In this document: one piece after another, positions 1 through 10,356 of the stretch
Layout: each line of letters opens with the position of its first letter
Position numbering within the stretch: position 1 is the stretch's first letter
DNA from: Prostheceraeus crozeri
Lineage: Eukaryota; Platyhelminthes; Polycladida; Euryleptidae
NCBI GenBank assembly: GCA_907163375.1
Contig: CAJQUW010008706.1
Coordinates: forward strand, 558,001-622,000
Direction: 5' to 3'
DNA length: 64,000 nucleotides
The notes under the pieces: generated by a model
Told to the model about the DNA's origin: nothing
Seen by the model: only the letters and a program-made list of their open reading frames with translations
The model's database searches: none
Made by a program: the position numbers and the translations under genes

Positions 1-1
1 A

Positions 2-184
2 GTTAGAATATTTAAGTATAAGAATAAATTTGAAAAGGGCTTCGTCGGATACTGGACGAAAGAGATATTTGAAGTTTGTAAAATAAATCAAACTTATCCG
101 ATTACTTACGAAATCAAAGATTTAGATGATGAAAATATCAGAGGCCGATTTTATCAAAATGAATTACAACGAAGCGAGCTTTAA
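2..184 (+). CDS. Integrase C-terminal end, Polinton-like (partial)
   Basis: An open frame runs in from the left edge of the window and stops at TAA 182-184, giving about 60 residues. It reads like the small beta-barrel at the end of retroviral-type integrases carried by Polintons/Mavericks: a basic start (VRIFKYKNKF), then a G-Y-W-T-K-E-x-F-E-V strand, P-I-T-Y and a final G-x-F-Y-x-x-E-L-Q. The catalytic core would lie outside the window. A protease gene of the same element type faces it only 27 bp away, which supports a Polinton origin. The assignment comes from recalled family patterns, not a search. A related integrase-bearing element is the main alternative. Confidence 0.6.
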   Translation, partial: VRIFKYKNKFEKGFVGYWTKEIFEVCKINQTYPITYEIKDLDDENIRGRFYQNELQRSEL

Positions 185-211
185 TTATCATTATCATTAT
201 TATTATTGGAA

Positions 212-685
212 CTAACGTTTCGGGAATGAAATTCCCTTGTTCAATTCTAACATAATATCTAGAAATGGTACTCCTTTTTGTAATTTAAATAAAACATAAA
301 GACATAATTGACCACAATAAGTAGTTCCCGGTTTTTGAATTTGAAATGTATTATAAGTTCCATTGCCAGGTAATTTTTTAACTTCGTTTGTAGGTGGAAG
401 TCCGTATGAGTCAAAATAGTAATTATCTCCATTTTTATTAGACATACCTGCAGACCAATGTACACCTTTTTCATCTGACGTATGAAGATTTGTTATGAAA
501 TTTATAGTTGGAACTTTGTTCCGGGAACTGAAGGTTCCTGTTGGCTTATTTTTTAGGAATTGTAATTCGTCTCTCATTAGGACATGAAAATTCTTTATTC
601 CCAATTGATTTGCGATTTTCTTTAGATCAAAATTTGTAGTTGTTTGCGTTCCATATAATTTTAAAAACTCATTTATGTTGCTCAT
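212..685 (-). CDS. Adenovirus-like cysteine protease of a Polinton/Maverick
   Basis: This is an intact 157-residue reading frame with a true ATG at 685. Its pattern is that of the adenain/Ulp1-like proteases that process capsid proteins in adenoviruses and Polintons: His76 in HWSAG, Asp92 in YYFDSYG, an oxyanion-type Gln near 115-117, and Cys124 in YCGQLCLYVL. Adenain is around 200 residues, so this copy is compact but has all catalytic positions in order. It converges with the integrase tail at 2-184. No capsid, ATPase or polymerase B gene follows to the right; the sequence becomes AT-rich with a tandem repeat, so the element ends or is broken near 700. It is intact in this window; whether it is expressed cannot be seen. 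Confidence 0.75.
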   Translation of the reverse strand: MSNINEFLKLYGTQTTTNFDLKKIANQLGIKNFHVLMRDELQFLKNKPTGTFSSRNKVPTINFITNLHTSDEKGVHWSAGMSNKNGDNYYFDSYGLPPTNEVKKLPGNGTYNTFQIQKPGTTYCGQLCLYVLFKLQKGVPFLDIMLELNKGISFPKR

Positions 686-1021
686 TTTATAATAAAAAAA
701 TTTCTTAAGGGACCCCTAGAAGTCAGAAGGGAGGGGGTAGTAGAACTACGTTCATATGATAACGAAGGATATATTCTTGCAGTTTCTTCCACTTTTGTTT
801 CTTCCATTTTTAAAGAAATATTATTAGACACATAATTTTAGTTATCTCATATTTTAAAAACCTGAAAAATGATTTTCAAAGTAAAAAATGATCTTAATCA
901 CAAATTTTAGATTCTTAACTTTTATGATTTTCGGTGTCCTTGAACGGTCATGATTTGAGCAATGAAAAATGTCATAATCACACACTTGAGATTTTGAAAA
1001 ATTTGAAAAATTGGGTATTTT

Positions 1022-1235
1022 TAAAAACGCCCAAATTTATGAATTTAGGTCTTCATAACCTGAAAAAGGGTTCAAATTCATGAATTTATGTCGTTTTTAA
1101 AAATACCGATTTTTCAAAAAAATGGTACTTTTTAAATGGTCTAAATTTATGAATTTAGGTCTTAAAAACCTGAAAAAGGATTCAAATTCATGAATTTATG
1201 TCGTTTTTAAAAATACCATTTTTTGAATTTGTCTT
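1022..1235. repeat. Two tandem copies of a ~110-bp AT-rich unit
   Basis: The block that contains AAATTTATGAATTTAGGTCT, CCTGAAAAAGG and ATTCATGAATTTATGTCG starts near 1032 and again near 1142. The copies differ at only a few positions. Nothing coding is seen in it. It may be the subterminal repeat of the neighbouring Polinton, but no terminus could be identified. Confidence 0.75.
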
Positions 1236-1934
1236 GTCCTCAAACGGTCTTTTACCCATTACTAGGATGAATTGAAATCATGATCGACAAAATGACATAG
1301 GATTGAATAGCACGGCAGAAAGTGGTTATTCAAGAGTTGCTTTTCAACCTTCTTTCTACAGATCTCATGACAGCAAAAAGTTCAATCCAAGCTATTAAAT
1401 TTGGAGCCATGAACAGAGAACACATGCCCAAAAACGAATCTTAGCCTTCCCGAGCGGGTTGGCAGACGCTTCAAGTAGCTTAGAGTTACAGCCACCCTCC
1501 ATAGGCAACACTCAGTCTCTTCTACAGGTACTCCTTCGGTAGAGCCTGCTCTGTAACAAAGGAGTACGCATCAAAAACTAGGATCTAAAATCCCACACAA
1601 AGCCAACTTACTCACGTGCTGTCATGTATATATTGACAAGATTTTCGGCCAATTCCTTTTGCATTGAGGATAACTGTTCTTTGCTTTGCTTGATTTCTAA
1701 ATCTAAAATACCTGATTGGAACTGATCAGATATTTTTTGATGATTCTTTGATTTTTTTTCTAATTTAATGTTTGCAGATTTTGGTTTCAGTTCCTTTTCT
1801 TTACACGTTTGATTGAACATTATGTCTCCGATCAGTTTAATGCATTTGTGAAGTATTCTTTCTGTTTTTCCATACTGTTGGTTTTTGTTCTTAGATAATA
1901 ATTTCAAAATTAGAAATGAGTACCAATTACAATC

Positions 1935-2065
1935 AAATGGTATTCCACATCCAACCGCGTGATCTCCAAACTTATCGCCATGATTGCCACAAACTGGGCA
2001 GGGGGCGTCATCGGGAGAGATTTGGAGAACCAGTCTGTAAAAGGTGACGAGACGATAGACTAGAG
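1935..2065 (-). pseudogene. Retroelement C-terminal zinc motif, distal part
   Basis: The minus strand encodes a cysteine/histidine knuckle C-P-x-C-G ... F-G-D-H-A-x-G-C. This is the pattern found after the reverse transcriptase in R2-like retroelements and in a widespread RT family. The frame continues exactly from 4747-5055 once the hAT element 2066-4746 and one copy of its target duplication are removed. Beyond about 1935 the pattern dissolves into unrelated AT-rich sequence. No RT catalytic core is present nearby, so this is a remnant. Confidence 0.5.
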
Positions 2066-4746
2066 CAGGGATGCACAACATACGGCCCGCGGTCCGGATG
2101 CGGCCCGCGTCGAAATATTCTGTGGCCCGCAAGCAAGATCGGAAGAGTTGAAACTTGAAAGGGTTATTGAAACTTGAAAAGGTTATGATAGCAATACAAT
2201 AGTTAAATTCTCTTCTGACACAATTTCATTTGATAAATCTGAGTCACAGTCTCTTAGTCGAATGTACGGCAATAGTTGAATTCATTTCAACTCGCAGTTT
2301 CTCACGTACAGCAGCTATTGGATGGAGGTACGGCTAAGGGAGAAGCAGTGACGCGAGTCATCGTCATGTGATGACAATGACCGACAAGGGATTTCCCGTC
2401 TCCATACAGAACAATGTCAGAAACAACATGCGCAATACGACTGACTATAAACCAGCCTTTAAGTCTGCATTTCACTTTCACTCGCGACGTGTGCATCTGT
2501 GACATCTACGCCTCATTACATTCACCATTCCTTATAAAGTTTTTTACCATGTCATCATCATCAGCAAAGAAAAGGAAAATTGACACTGAACATCGCAGAT
2601 TTAATCCAGAATGGACAATAAAGTATTTTTTCATCGAATCGTACGGGAATTGCATTTGTCTTATTTGCAATGAGCGCATTTCTGTTCCCAAGGAATATAA
2701 CGTTAAGCGGCATCATACAACAAAACATTCTGCAGAAATGCAACTTGAAGATAAAGAAAGAATGGAAAAAGTAGAAAAGTTAAAAGCGCGACTACATAAA
2801 CAACAAACATTGTTGAAGAAAGGGGATTCAATGGCAGAGTCAGCAACGCTTGCCGGCTATCGAATTGCTCAGCTTATTGCGACCACCGGTAGATCATTCA
2901 GTGATGGGGAATTCGTCAAGAAAAGTGCTCTTATTTTGTATGATGAGTTGTGTCCAGAGAAAAAGACTTCATTTGAATCAGTTCCATTATCACGATTTAC
3001 AGTTCCTCGTCGTCTAGATGACATAGCTTCTGACATCAAGAGACAATTGAAAGATTTGTGTAAGAACTTCGAACATTTCTCTTTAGCGTGTGATGAAAGG
3101 GCTGATAATGTGGATACCGCTCAACTACTCGTGTTTATCCGTGGCGTCGACAAAGACTCCAATATCACACAAGAGCTTCTTGATCTCCGGTCAATGAAAG
3201 GTCGTACGACAGGACATGAAATACACACAGAATTATGTGCTGCACTACAAACAATGGACTTGCCTATATCGAAATTGGCAAGCATTTGCACTGATGGATG
3301 CCCTTCCATGGTTGGAAAAGACAACGGAGCAGTAAGTCTCTTGCTTAAAAGCGTACCTAATGCTGATCAAAAGGTAAGCCAATTCCATTGCTTCATCCAT
3401 AATCAGGTTTTGTGCTCAAAAGTGATCCAATATAATCATGTTATGCGCATTGTGGTCAAAATTGTCAATAACATTCGATCACGAGGTCTCCGTCACCAAC
3501 AATTTCGTAATTTTCTAGGAGAAATTGAATCTGAGTATGGTGATCTTTTATATCACACTGAAATACGATGGCTTAGTCGTGGTGCGGTGCTACAGCGATT
3601 TGTCGGTTTGAGAAGTGAAATCCTCACATTTTTTCATTCGATTGATATAGAGTTCGATGAGTTACGCGATAGTCTGGCTGATTGATTTGGCCTTCCTCAC
3701 TGATATAACAACACATCTGAATAATTTGAATCTTCAGTTACAAGGCCAGAACCATTTTATAACAGACTTATTCTGCGCTATTAAAGCATTTCAATTAAAA
3801 TTAGAGCTGTTTGAAAGCCATATGAGAGCGTCAAACTTAACTCATTTCCCTACTTGCTGTTCATTTATGACCGAAAATACTGATGCATGTGCCAAATTCG
3901 CTGACGATATCAAGTAACTACGCTTGGAAATCGATAGGCGGTTCCAGAAAATTGATGGGAATGAGTTTGATTTATTTAGGGACCCCTTTTCTGTTGAAGT
4001 TAAAGATGTCCCTCCACAGATGCAGCTCGAACTCATAGACATCAAAACGTCTGATTCCGAAGCGAGAAGATTCAGAAGCGAGACAATACTTGATTTTTAT
4101 AAAGAACTCAACAGTGAAAAGTACTCAAAGATAAAAGAAAATGCCAGGAGAGTTGCTTGTACGGAAGTACGCATATTTGTGAGTCTACATTTTCATTGTT
4201 GAAACTGACAAAGTCAAAATTGAGGTCGCGTTTATGTGACAAAAATTTGTCAAATTCACTGAGAGTCGCCACCTCGAATGTTGAGCCAAATTTGGTAAAC
4301 TTGGCCAGAGATAAGAAATGTAAAACTTCTCACTGACTTGAAATTGTTATTTCATGTTCAACAATACATTTTAGCTGTGCATTTTGCGGTCTTTTTTTTT
4401 CTACATGCACCGAATCTAGTAATATCGTGGTAGCTAATACATAATGCTACATATGCACGTACGTTTATTTGTAGTAGCGGATTTAATTTATATTGCAAGT
4501 GCATTATTATTTATGAAATCAATCTAAATGTACTTCTATATTAATAATCTCTAAAGTTAATAATCATTGTCACTTTTATATATGAATATAATGCCCATTT
4601 TTAATAAGATATCAAAATATTGTTGACCTAAGGCCTAAATTATTTATTTATGTATTTATCATGTTTGAAAATATACATATATGTGGCCCGCTAGATATAG
4701 TCATGAGAAATGTTGGCCCGCCTCGAAAATAAGTTGTGCACCCCTG
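2066..4746 (+). mobile_element. hAT transposon, 2.68 kb, complete ends
   Basis: The left end starts CAGGGATGCACAAC and the right end finishes GTTGTGCACCCCTG, forming inverted repeats. Both ends carry several GGCCCGC motifs just inside. The element is flanked on both sides by the 8-bp direct repeat GACTAGAG (2058-2065 and 4747-4754), the target duplication length of hAT elements. It sits inside a minus-strand reading frame that is continuous again after virtual excision. The transposase inside is decayed, so this copy is not autonomous today. Confidence 0.93.
2549..4336 (+). pseudogene. hAT transposase (GTF2IRD2/ZBED-like group), decayed
   Basis: The best start is the ATG at 2549, followed by a basic KKRK stretch. 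A BED-type zinc finger follows, with CLIC and H-x4-H spacing. The DDE core is seen as LACDER, CTDGCPSMVGK and FHCFIHNQ, then a W-L-S-R-G motif. The frame is open to 3685, then shifts near 3668. A stop at 3915-3917 and another shift near 4180 interrupt it. The C-terminal hAT dimerisation segment ends at TGA 4334-4336. The domain order and the ~580-residue total match GTF2IRD2-like/ZBED5-like hAT transposases. The three or more breaks make it non-functional as it stands. Confidence 0.88.
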
Positions 4747-5055
4747 GACTAGAGGATCTATCACGAGTCCTAATGACTTGGATGGCACAACGTTCAGGTA
4801 ATCACCATTATGCGGGAAGTGAGTTAAGTCGCGTTCTGTTTCTATCGTCAGAATTCGAAAAAGGACCCCTTGCTGGTCTTGTTTGTCGATTTCCCGAGAC
4901 ATGAAACGATCGGATGCCATGTATGGTAGCCACGACCATAGGTTTGCTGGAGCTCGACACTTCTTTTGAGTCCAGAAGGATGAAACTACAATTACAAAAA
5001 CTGTTACCCTATTCCGCATATGTGATCCCTCGTCGGGATTTGTGACAGTATGTCT
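4747..5055 (-). pseudogene. Retroelement C-terminal region, proximal part
   Basis: The minus strand is open through this stretch. It ends with a segment of the form L-N-V-V-P-S-x-x-L-G-L, which in RT-family proteins directly precedes the C-x2-C...H...C knuckle. That knuckle is found on the other side of the hAT element at 1935-2065, in the same frame. Upstream the frame also runs, without a stop, across the second hAT element (5064-5852) into the motif at 5853-5930. No host gene function is proposed. The join to the motif at 5853 may be fortuitous. Confidence 0.4.
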
Positions 5056-5063
5056 TTCTAAAG

Positions 5064-5852
5064 CAGTGGTTCTCAACCTTGTATGTTCCATGGCTCCCTT
5101 CCAAGTTAATCATTTTACTGTGGCCCCCTTGTTCTATAGGCTACTTGATTCGATAGTTAATTATTTCTTCTTTCAATTTCTTTGTTACGGAACCATCAAA
5201 TTGTATTTCTTCATTATTTCCTTGATGCACCTCATGTCAATGTTCGATTTTTATTTCATTTTTATTTTAGATGCTCTCTTTTCATTTCTAAGTTGATCTA
5301 CGTTAATGTACATGTAAGTAGTATATTTTGAAGAGACTTAAATTTTGAAACAATACTGTAAAACAAAGGACTATTCGAGTTATTTCTTCGTTTTTTCTCT
5401 AAATTTCTATGTGGCAGGCTAAACAAATCAAATATTCGCTTTTAATAGAAACAAATCATTCTGAACAACAATTCAATTCGATTTCTGTTCTTGTCCCTTA
5501 AGCACAAGCTTTTTGATATTTGGTTTTATGTTTGAATACAGATATCACTTCGAACATCAAGGCGATTTCTATATTTAGTTTTGATGACGACTAAATTCTC
5601 TTCTCCTAACGTACACATCTGTGAAATATAGCTCTTATTGTTTTCTTGTCCAATGATATTCACGCAATTTCCTCACTTAATTTACGGCGGCGTGGCTACA
5701 TATGTGTTTCCCCGAGCGTGAAATCAGTTGATTGATCAACTGATTAAGTACTAAACAAGACATACTTGCTGTGTAGGCCTTACATGCTATATTCCGAGAT
5801 CCTCTGGTAGCATCTAGCAAATTGTCCTGTGGCCCCCGGTTGAGAACCACTG
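5064..5852. mobile_element. Non-autonomous hAT element, 789 bp
   Basis: The left end CAGTGGTTCTCAACC and the right end GGTTGAGAACCACTG are perfect 15-bp inverted repeats of the Charlie/Tip100 hAT type. The flanks TTCTAAAG and CTCTAGAG match at 6 of 8 positions, so the target duplication has aged. There is no transposase; short open frames inside are not convincing. A 10-bp-arm hairpin (AATCAGTTGA, loop TTGA) lies at 5722-5745. Confidence 0.88.
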
Positions 5853-5930
5853 CTCTAGAGATAGTTTTGCTATGAGTCGCTTTACTGTTCCTCCGATACC
5901 ATCACACGGACCTTCGCCGTGGCTGGTTGA
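5853..5930 (-). pseudogene. Fragment with S-H-G-x-G-P-C-D-G-I-G-G motif
   Basis: The minus strand reads STSHGEGPCDGIGGTVKR and runs up to the hAT target duplication. I recognise the motif SHGKGxxDGxGGxxKR from uncharacterised transposon-encoded proteins of invertebrates, but cannot name the superfamily. Upstream, between 5930 and 6150, related coding potential is broken by several stops and shifts. It is a decayed remnant rather than a host gene. Confidence 0.4.
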
Positions 5931-6375
5931 GAAGAAATAACACTTGATACGAATGTTTGTCCTTTCTCATAGGCGACAAGTATTCATCATATTGGCTATA
6001 GTGTGCCATCATTGGGCAGAAAATGATCCTTCATTTCAATGAGTCATAGCTTCATGATCGGTCGAGCAGCTGCAGCGGCGATAACTCCTTGCTGTCCAGT
6101 CTCCACTGACCATCATGCTGTGGAGTGTAAACATTTATCAGTCACAACTTCATGAGTTGCCTTCTCCATCATTTACCAACGCAACTAGTGAAAGACTATC
6201 AAATATGTCGCAATCATGCGATTGATCAAGTGCTCCTATTCAGCAAAATTCTCCCCCCCCCTGCTGATATTTCAAATACTTTTTTACTACTATTTGGATG
6301 TATTTGTGATGGCCATTTGGAAGAAGAGAACGTAAAAATTCTTTCGCATTTTTTTGAAGATGTTTGAAGATTATA

Positions 6376-6607
6376 AATAAAAAGAGCCACGAAATTCATA
6401 ATGATCTATCAGCACGAGGCCTTTCGTCCAATCTCAACGGGTGCTAACTTTGGACAGAAACAAATCTTCGATGCAAACTTAAATTTGAATCATTCATAAC
6501 AGATACTTAGGAAAATATAGAGATGTCCTTACACATGAACATAATATTAATCAAAGCATAGCAATACTGTAAGACATAAACTATATAATACAACCTAATA
6601 CTCATAG
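6376..6607. repeat. Penelope inverted arm, left, outer part
   Basis: This stretch is the reverse complement of roughly 12700-12936. Shared words include AGCACGAGGCCTTTCGTCC and GTGCTAACTTTGGACAGAAA. The arm stops abruptly at CATAG, the target site of the LTR element, and resumes at 10606. Confidence 0.85.
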
Positions 6608-6856
6608 TGTTAGAGAATTATGACATGACATATAAGTGAATGAATGAATGAGTGAGTAACGTGTGCTTGTGCGTCGGACGCTGGTGGCGATCTGCATTAT
6701 GTAACCTTTGTATCATTCTCCATTTTCTTACTTATTGGATGTGTAGAGACTGACCAGGCAGACGATCTCTGTACGGCGTGCTAACGAGTGGAGTGAAGAG
6801 AGTAACGGGAATCAAACGGTTTCAGTTTCGACGGGTTTGTTTTCAATTTAACTACA
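6608..6856 (+). repeat. 5' LTR
   Basis: The 249-bp LTR has TG...CA ends and contains a short (GAATG/GAGTG) tandem. It matches 10357-10605 base for base by eye. The gag start codon follows only 15 bp after its end, leaving no normal space for a tRNA primer-binding site. Confidence 0.93.
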
Positions 6857-6871
6857 AGCTATCACGGCATA

Positions 6872-7538
6872 ATGGCTACTTCTCGAATAACGGATATCAT
6901 CAATCAATATGACGGCTCTACGGATTTTTCGGAGTGGGTGAAAAAGCTGGAGCTAGTTTCAAAGCTCCAGAAAGTGGAAGACCTAGTAGACTTTCTACCA
7001 TTATTTCTCGTGGGCAACGCATTCGCAGTTTACGACGCTTTGAGTGACACAGTGAAATCTGACTATCCTTGTCTTAAGGCCGAACTTATAAAGGCTTTTT
7101 CGTTGGATGCATTCTCGGCCTTTGAGCTCCTTTGCGATCGACGACATATTCCAGGTGAAAGTGTTGACGTTTATCTCGCCGATCTTGTACGTCTCGTCGG
7201 CCTCATTGGAGATGGAAATGAACTGTTGAAGTGCGCGTTTGTATCAGGTCTACCAAGCGACATCAAACTTCAGTTAAAGGCGGCCTCAAAGTTGGAATCA
7301 ATGTCTCTAGCGGAGGTGGCGGAGAGAGCGAGGTCAATCAATTTCAAGGAGAACCGAACTGTGTCTGCAGCGGCCGCAACGATTAAGTCGAGGAGGAAAG
7401 TCAGCCCTATTCGGAAGTGTTACCGATGTGGCACGGGCCTGCCCTCAGACAAAGATCAAAAGGTGCTGCTTCTTGTGTGGTGAAGATGGTCATTTCGTCG
7501 CTCAGTGCCCAATGCGTAAGGACTCAAAAAACGAGTAA
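6872..7538 (+). pseudogene. gag-like polyprotein with zinc knuckle, frameshifted
   Basis: The frame opens at ATG 6872 and runs about 200 residues with the layout of a Ty3-type gag: an early DFSEWVKKLEL segment and a helical FLPLFLVGNAF stretch. A C-Y-R-C-G start of a zinc-binding motif comes near the end. The CCHC knuckle (C-x2-C-x4-H-x4-C, CFLCGEDGHFVAQC) lies in another frame and ends at TAA 7536-7538, so a shift occurred near 7450. Gag packages the RNA into particles. This copy would make a protein lacking the complete knuckle. Confidence 0.8.
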
Positions 7539-7573
7539 CGGGGACCGCCATCTGCGCCAGCGGTTTCCCTCAC

Positions 7574-8086
7574 TTGAAGAGAGCGCAATTACCGCCTATT
7601 CAAGCGTACATTAACAAACGACCAGTGAACGCCCTCGTTGATTCCGGCTGTGTATGGACTATTGTTTCACGACTTGTTCTCCCCTCAGGTGAGTTGACTA
7701 GGGGCCGGAAGTTAAGTATACTTATGATGAATGGTGAGACTGCTGTTAGTGACCAACACGCTAATTGCGAGATAGAAATAGCGAGACGGTTGATAGGCAT
7801 GAAATGTGTGGTAGCGGACATTATTCCCGGATTTGGCGCGTACATCGGGATGGACGCGGTCTATGAGTTGGGTGGAGTGAGTATTTCTGGCGACGGGAAA
7901 ATATTACGTTTTGGTAGCATATGCTCTGTTTCCGCGATTGAACAACCCATGCAGATTGAAGACAAAGATTTTACGGCAAGTTTCACAGAGGGCAGATGGT
8001 TAGTATCATGGAAGTGGGTAGATAAAGACTCAGAACCTCGTTTAACAAATTCGATACATAATTACAAAATGGACACAGATACTTGA
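7574..8086 (+). pseudogene. Retropepsin-like protease segment of pol
   Basis: The open frame contains A-L-V-D-S-G-C, the aspartic protease active-site motif. It continues with the beta-strand pattern and the second-half I-P-G-F-x-A-Y-I-G-M-D characteristic of retroviral proteases in Ty3-like elements. It is followed after a few stops by the reverse transcriptase N-terminus. The frame ends at a TGA near 8084, so pol is broken here. Confidence 0.75.
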
Positions 8087-8114
8087 CAATAATGGACAGA
8101 TAATTGACAATTGG

Positions 8115-8330
8115 ATGAAAGAAGGGTGGCTGAGACCATACGACGGTGATCATGATGGCATTATACCTCTAATGGCTGTAGTGCAGCGCAATAAAGGTAG
8201 TGTGAGACCGGTCCTCGACTTCAGAGAGCTCAATAATTTTGTTTCGAGTCATACAGGACGGAGCGTAGTCTGTGGGGACAAATTGAGAGCTTGGCGTAAG
8301 CTGGGTTCAAATTTGTCTCTAATTGACTTG
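8115..8330 (+). pseudogene. Reverse transcriptase N-terminal fragment
   Basis: The fragment contains the conserved start of RT: G-S-V-R-P-V-L-D-F-R-E-L-N and then L-S-L-I-D-L-K, which normally leads into the first catalytic aspartate region. It stops exactly at the inverted LTR junction. The rest of fingers and palm, including the YxDD box, is absent. Confidence 0.85.
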
Positions 8331-8574
8331 AAAACAAACCCGTCGAAACTGAAACCGTTTGATTCCCGTTACTCTTTTCACTCCACTCGTTATCACGCCG
8401 TACAGAGATCGTCTGCCTGGTCAGTCTCTACACATCCAATAAGTAAGAAAATGGAGAATGATACAAAGGTTACATAATGCAGATCGCCACCAGCGTCCGA
8501 CGCACAAGCACACGTTACTCACTCATTCATTCATTCACTTATATGTCATGTCATAATTCTCTAACATCGCCACC
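8328..8574 (-). repeat. Inverted LTR copy inside pol
   Basis: 8328-8566 is the reverse complement of the element's own LTR, missing about the last 10-12 bases. It continues 8 bp (8567-8574, TCGCCACC) into the sequence that normally precedes the 3' LTR. At least two bases differ from the flanking LTRs. The inner junction shares TTGAAAA between RT and LTR sequence. This replaces the missing RT core. Confidence 0.9.
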
Positions 8575-8633
8575 ATGGACTTCAGGTGAAGGCGGCAGCT
8601 TCACTGGCAGGGGCTAGAGTTTTGGTCTTGTGA

Positions 8634-10343
8634 GCTTTCGACAGTGATGGTCTTATCCGATGGAAACGAGATAACGTCCTCGACTCGCCTAAAGGATCAA
8701 TGACTCGCCGCGAATTATTTTCATTTTGTGGTAAACTAGTAGGCCACTTTCCGGTCGCCTCTTGGCTAAGGCCTGCCTGCTCCTATTTGAAGCGGTTGTC
8801 TAATAGCGGTGGCGGATGGGATGATCTTGTCGAAGATCGTGTCGTATCGCTGGTTCAAAGCTTGTGGGAGCGAGTGAGCAAGGAGGACCCAGTCAAGGGA
8901 GTATGGGCTGTCCCTAATCAGCAAGCAGGTCGCGTGTGGTGTGACGCAAGTAGTATTGCAACAGGTGTGTGTCTCGAGGTAGACGGCGAAGTGGTTGAGG
9001 ACGGTTGCTGGCTACGACGCGAGGACGATTCTGCCCATATTAACTTAGCGGAGCTCGAATCTATATTGAAAGGAGTGAATTTAGCCGCATCATGGGGACT
9101 TAAGAAGTTGGACATAATGACCGATTCCAGTACTGTTTACGGTTGGTTGAAGAATCTCACGACTGAACGGTCTCGAGTGCAAACTCATGGTATGGCTGGA
9201 GCGCTGATCCATCGAAGGTTAGGGATCCTGTATGATACTATGACGGAGTACTGCATGGAAATGCTACCAATACTGGTTAGATCGGCCGAGAATAAAGCTG
9301 ATCGGCTAACGCGAGTTCCGAAGGAATGGCTGCGGACCGACACAGTGTGCTGTGTGGCTTCTGAAAATCATGTAACGATCAGTGATAGAATCAAGCTTGT
9401 GCACGAAGAGATTCATTGCGGAATTGACAAGACGTTGTATCTCTTCCGTTCTTGTTATCCTGAAATTGAGATAGATCGTGAAACTGTTCGATGTGTGGTG
9501 CAGAGTTGTGTTGAATGTTCTACTATTGATCCGGCTCCTATTCGCTGGGAGAGGGGAGAACTGAGTGTAGGGGAGAATTGGAAGAGACTAGCATGTGATA
9601 CCACCCTCTATAATGGCAAGAAATTTCTTACAATTATTGACAGTGGCCCTAGTCGCTTCGCCATATGGAAAGAACTACTGAATGAGAGACTTAGTTATCA
9701 ATGCGTTCATGACTGTTTTTCGCGAGATGGGGCCACAGTGGAGTTACTGTTAGATAATTCGACAACATTTAAGTCTGAGCAATTGATAGAAGCGTGTCGT
9801 GCCTGGGGAGTGCGAGTAATTTATCGAGCAGCTTATCGACCGAGTGGGAATGGAGTGATTGAGCGGCATCACCGGACTATCAAAAGAAACTCAGCGCGAA
9901 CTGGACAGTCGCCAGTGACTGCCGTTTTTTGGTACAATTTTTTGCCTCTGGTTGGTGATGATCCTCATTCAGCTCCCCATCGACGATTGTTTAGACGGAA
10001 ATGGAGTTGTCCGCTGCAACGAAACGATTCGGTCGAACATTCTGCTCATCATTCTCAATTCTCCGAAGGTGATATGGTCTATGTGAAGCCTCCAAATGCA
10101 AGATGCACCACGCGGTGGGGTACAGGAGAAATAACGAGAATCACCAACGGTGGAGCAATCGAGGTGGACGGAGTGCATCGTCATATATCGGACATCAGGA
10201 GAATACGACTTGACTCTCGTTCTGATGACGACGACTCATCTAACCTGAATTCCGGGGATCCTGACATCCCAAGTGAGCAAAGACGAAGTGAAAGAGTGAC
10301 AGCTGAGCCTTGGCGCTATACGGACTCTGACTATGATTCTTAA
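8634..10343 (+). CDS. pol C-terminal part: RNase H and integrase
   Basis: The frame is open from just after TGA 8631-8633 to TAA 10341-10343. An LTRRELFS-like connection segment is followed by RNase H, with D in WCDASS, E in NLAELESI and D in MTDSSTVYGW. A zinc-binding HHCC-like region comes next (H-x-E-I-H-C-G ... C-x2-C). The integrase core follows, with acidic residues in LACDTT, LLLDN and GVIERHH. The proline-rich, acidic C-terminus resembles Ty3-type tails. RNase H degrades the RNA of the hybrid; integrase inserts the DNA copy. The frame looks intact, but without the RT core the polyprotein is incomplete. Confidence 0.88.
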   Translation, partial: AFDSDGLIRWKRDNVLDSPKGSMTRRELFSFCGKLVGHFPVASWLRPACSYLKRLSNSGGGWDDLVEDRVVSLVQSLWERVSKEDPVKGVWAVPNQQAGRVWCDASSIATGVCLEVDGEVVEDGCWLRREDDSAHINLAELESILKGVNLAASWGLKKLDIMTDSSTVYGWLKNLTTERSRVQTHGMAGALIHRRLGILYDTMTEYCMEMLPILVRSAENKADRLTRVPKEWLRTDTVCCVASENHVTISDRIKLVHEEIHCGIDKTLYLFRSCYPEIEIDRETVRCVVQSCVECSTIDPAPIRWERGELSVGENWKRLACDTTLYNGKKFLTIIDSGPSRFAIWKELLNERLSYQCVHDCFSRDGATVELLLDNSTTFKSEQLIEACRAWGVRVIYRAAYRPSGNGVIERHHRTIKRNSARTGQSPVTAVFWYNFLPLVGDDPHSAPHRRLFRRKWSCPLQRNDSVEHSAHHSQFSEGDMVYVKPPNARCTTRWGTGEITRITNGGAIEVDGVHRHISDIRRIRLDSRSDDDDSSNLNSGDPDIPSEQRRSERVTAEPWRYTDSDYDS

Positions 10344-10356
10344 AATCAGGTGGCGA

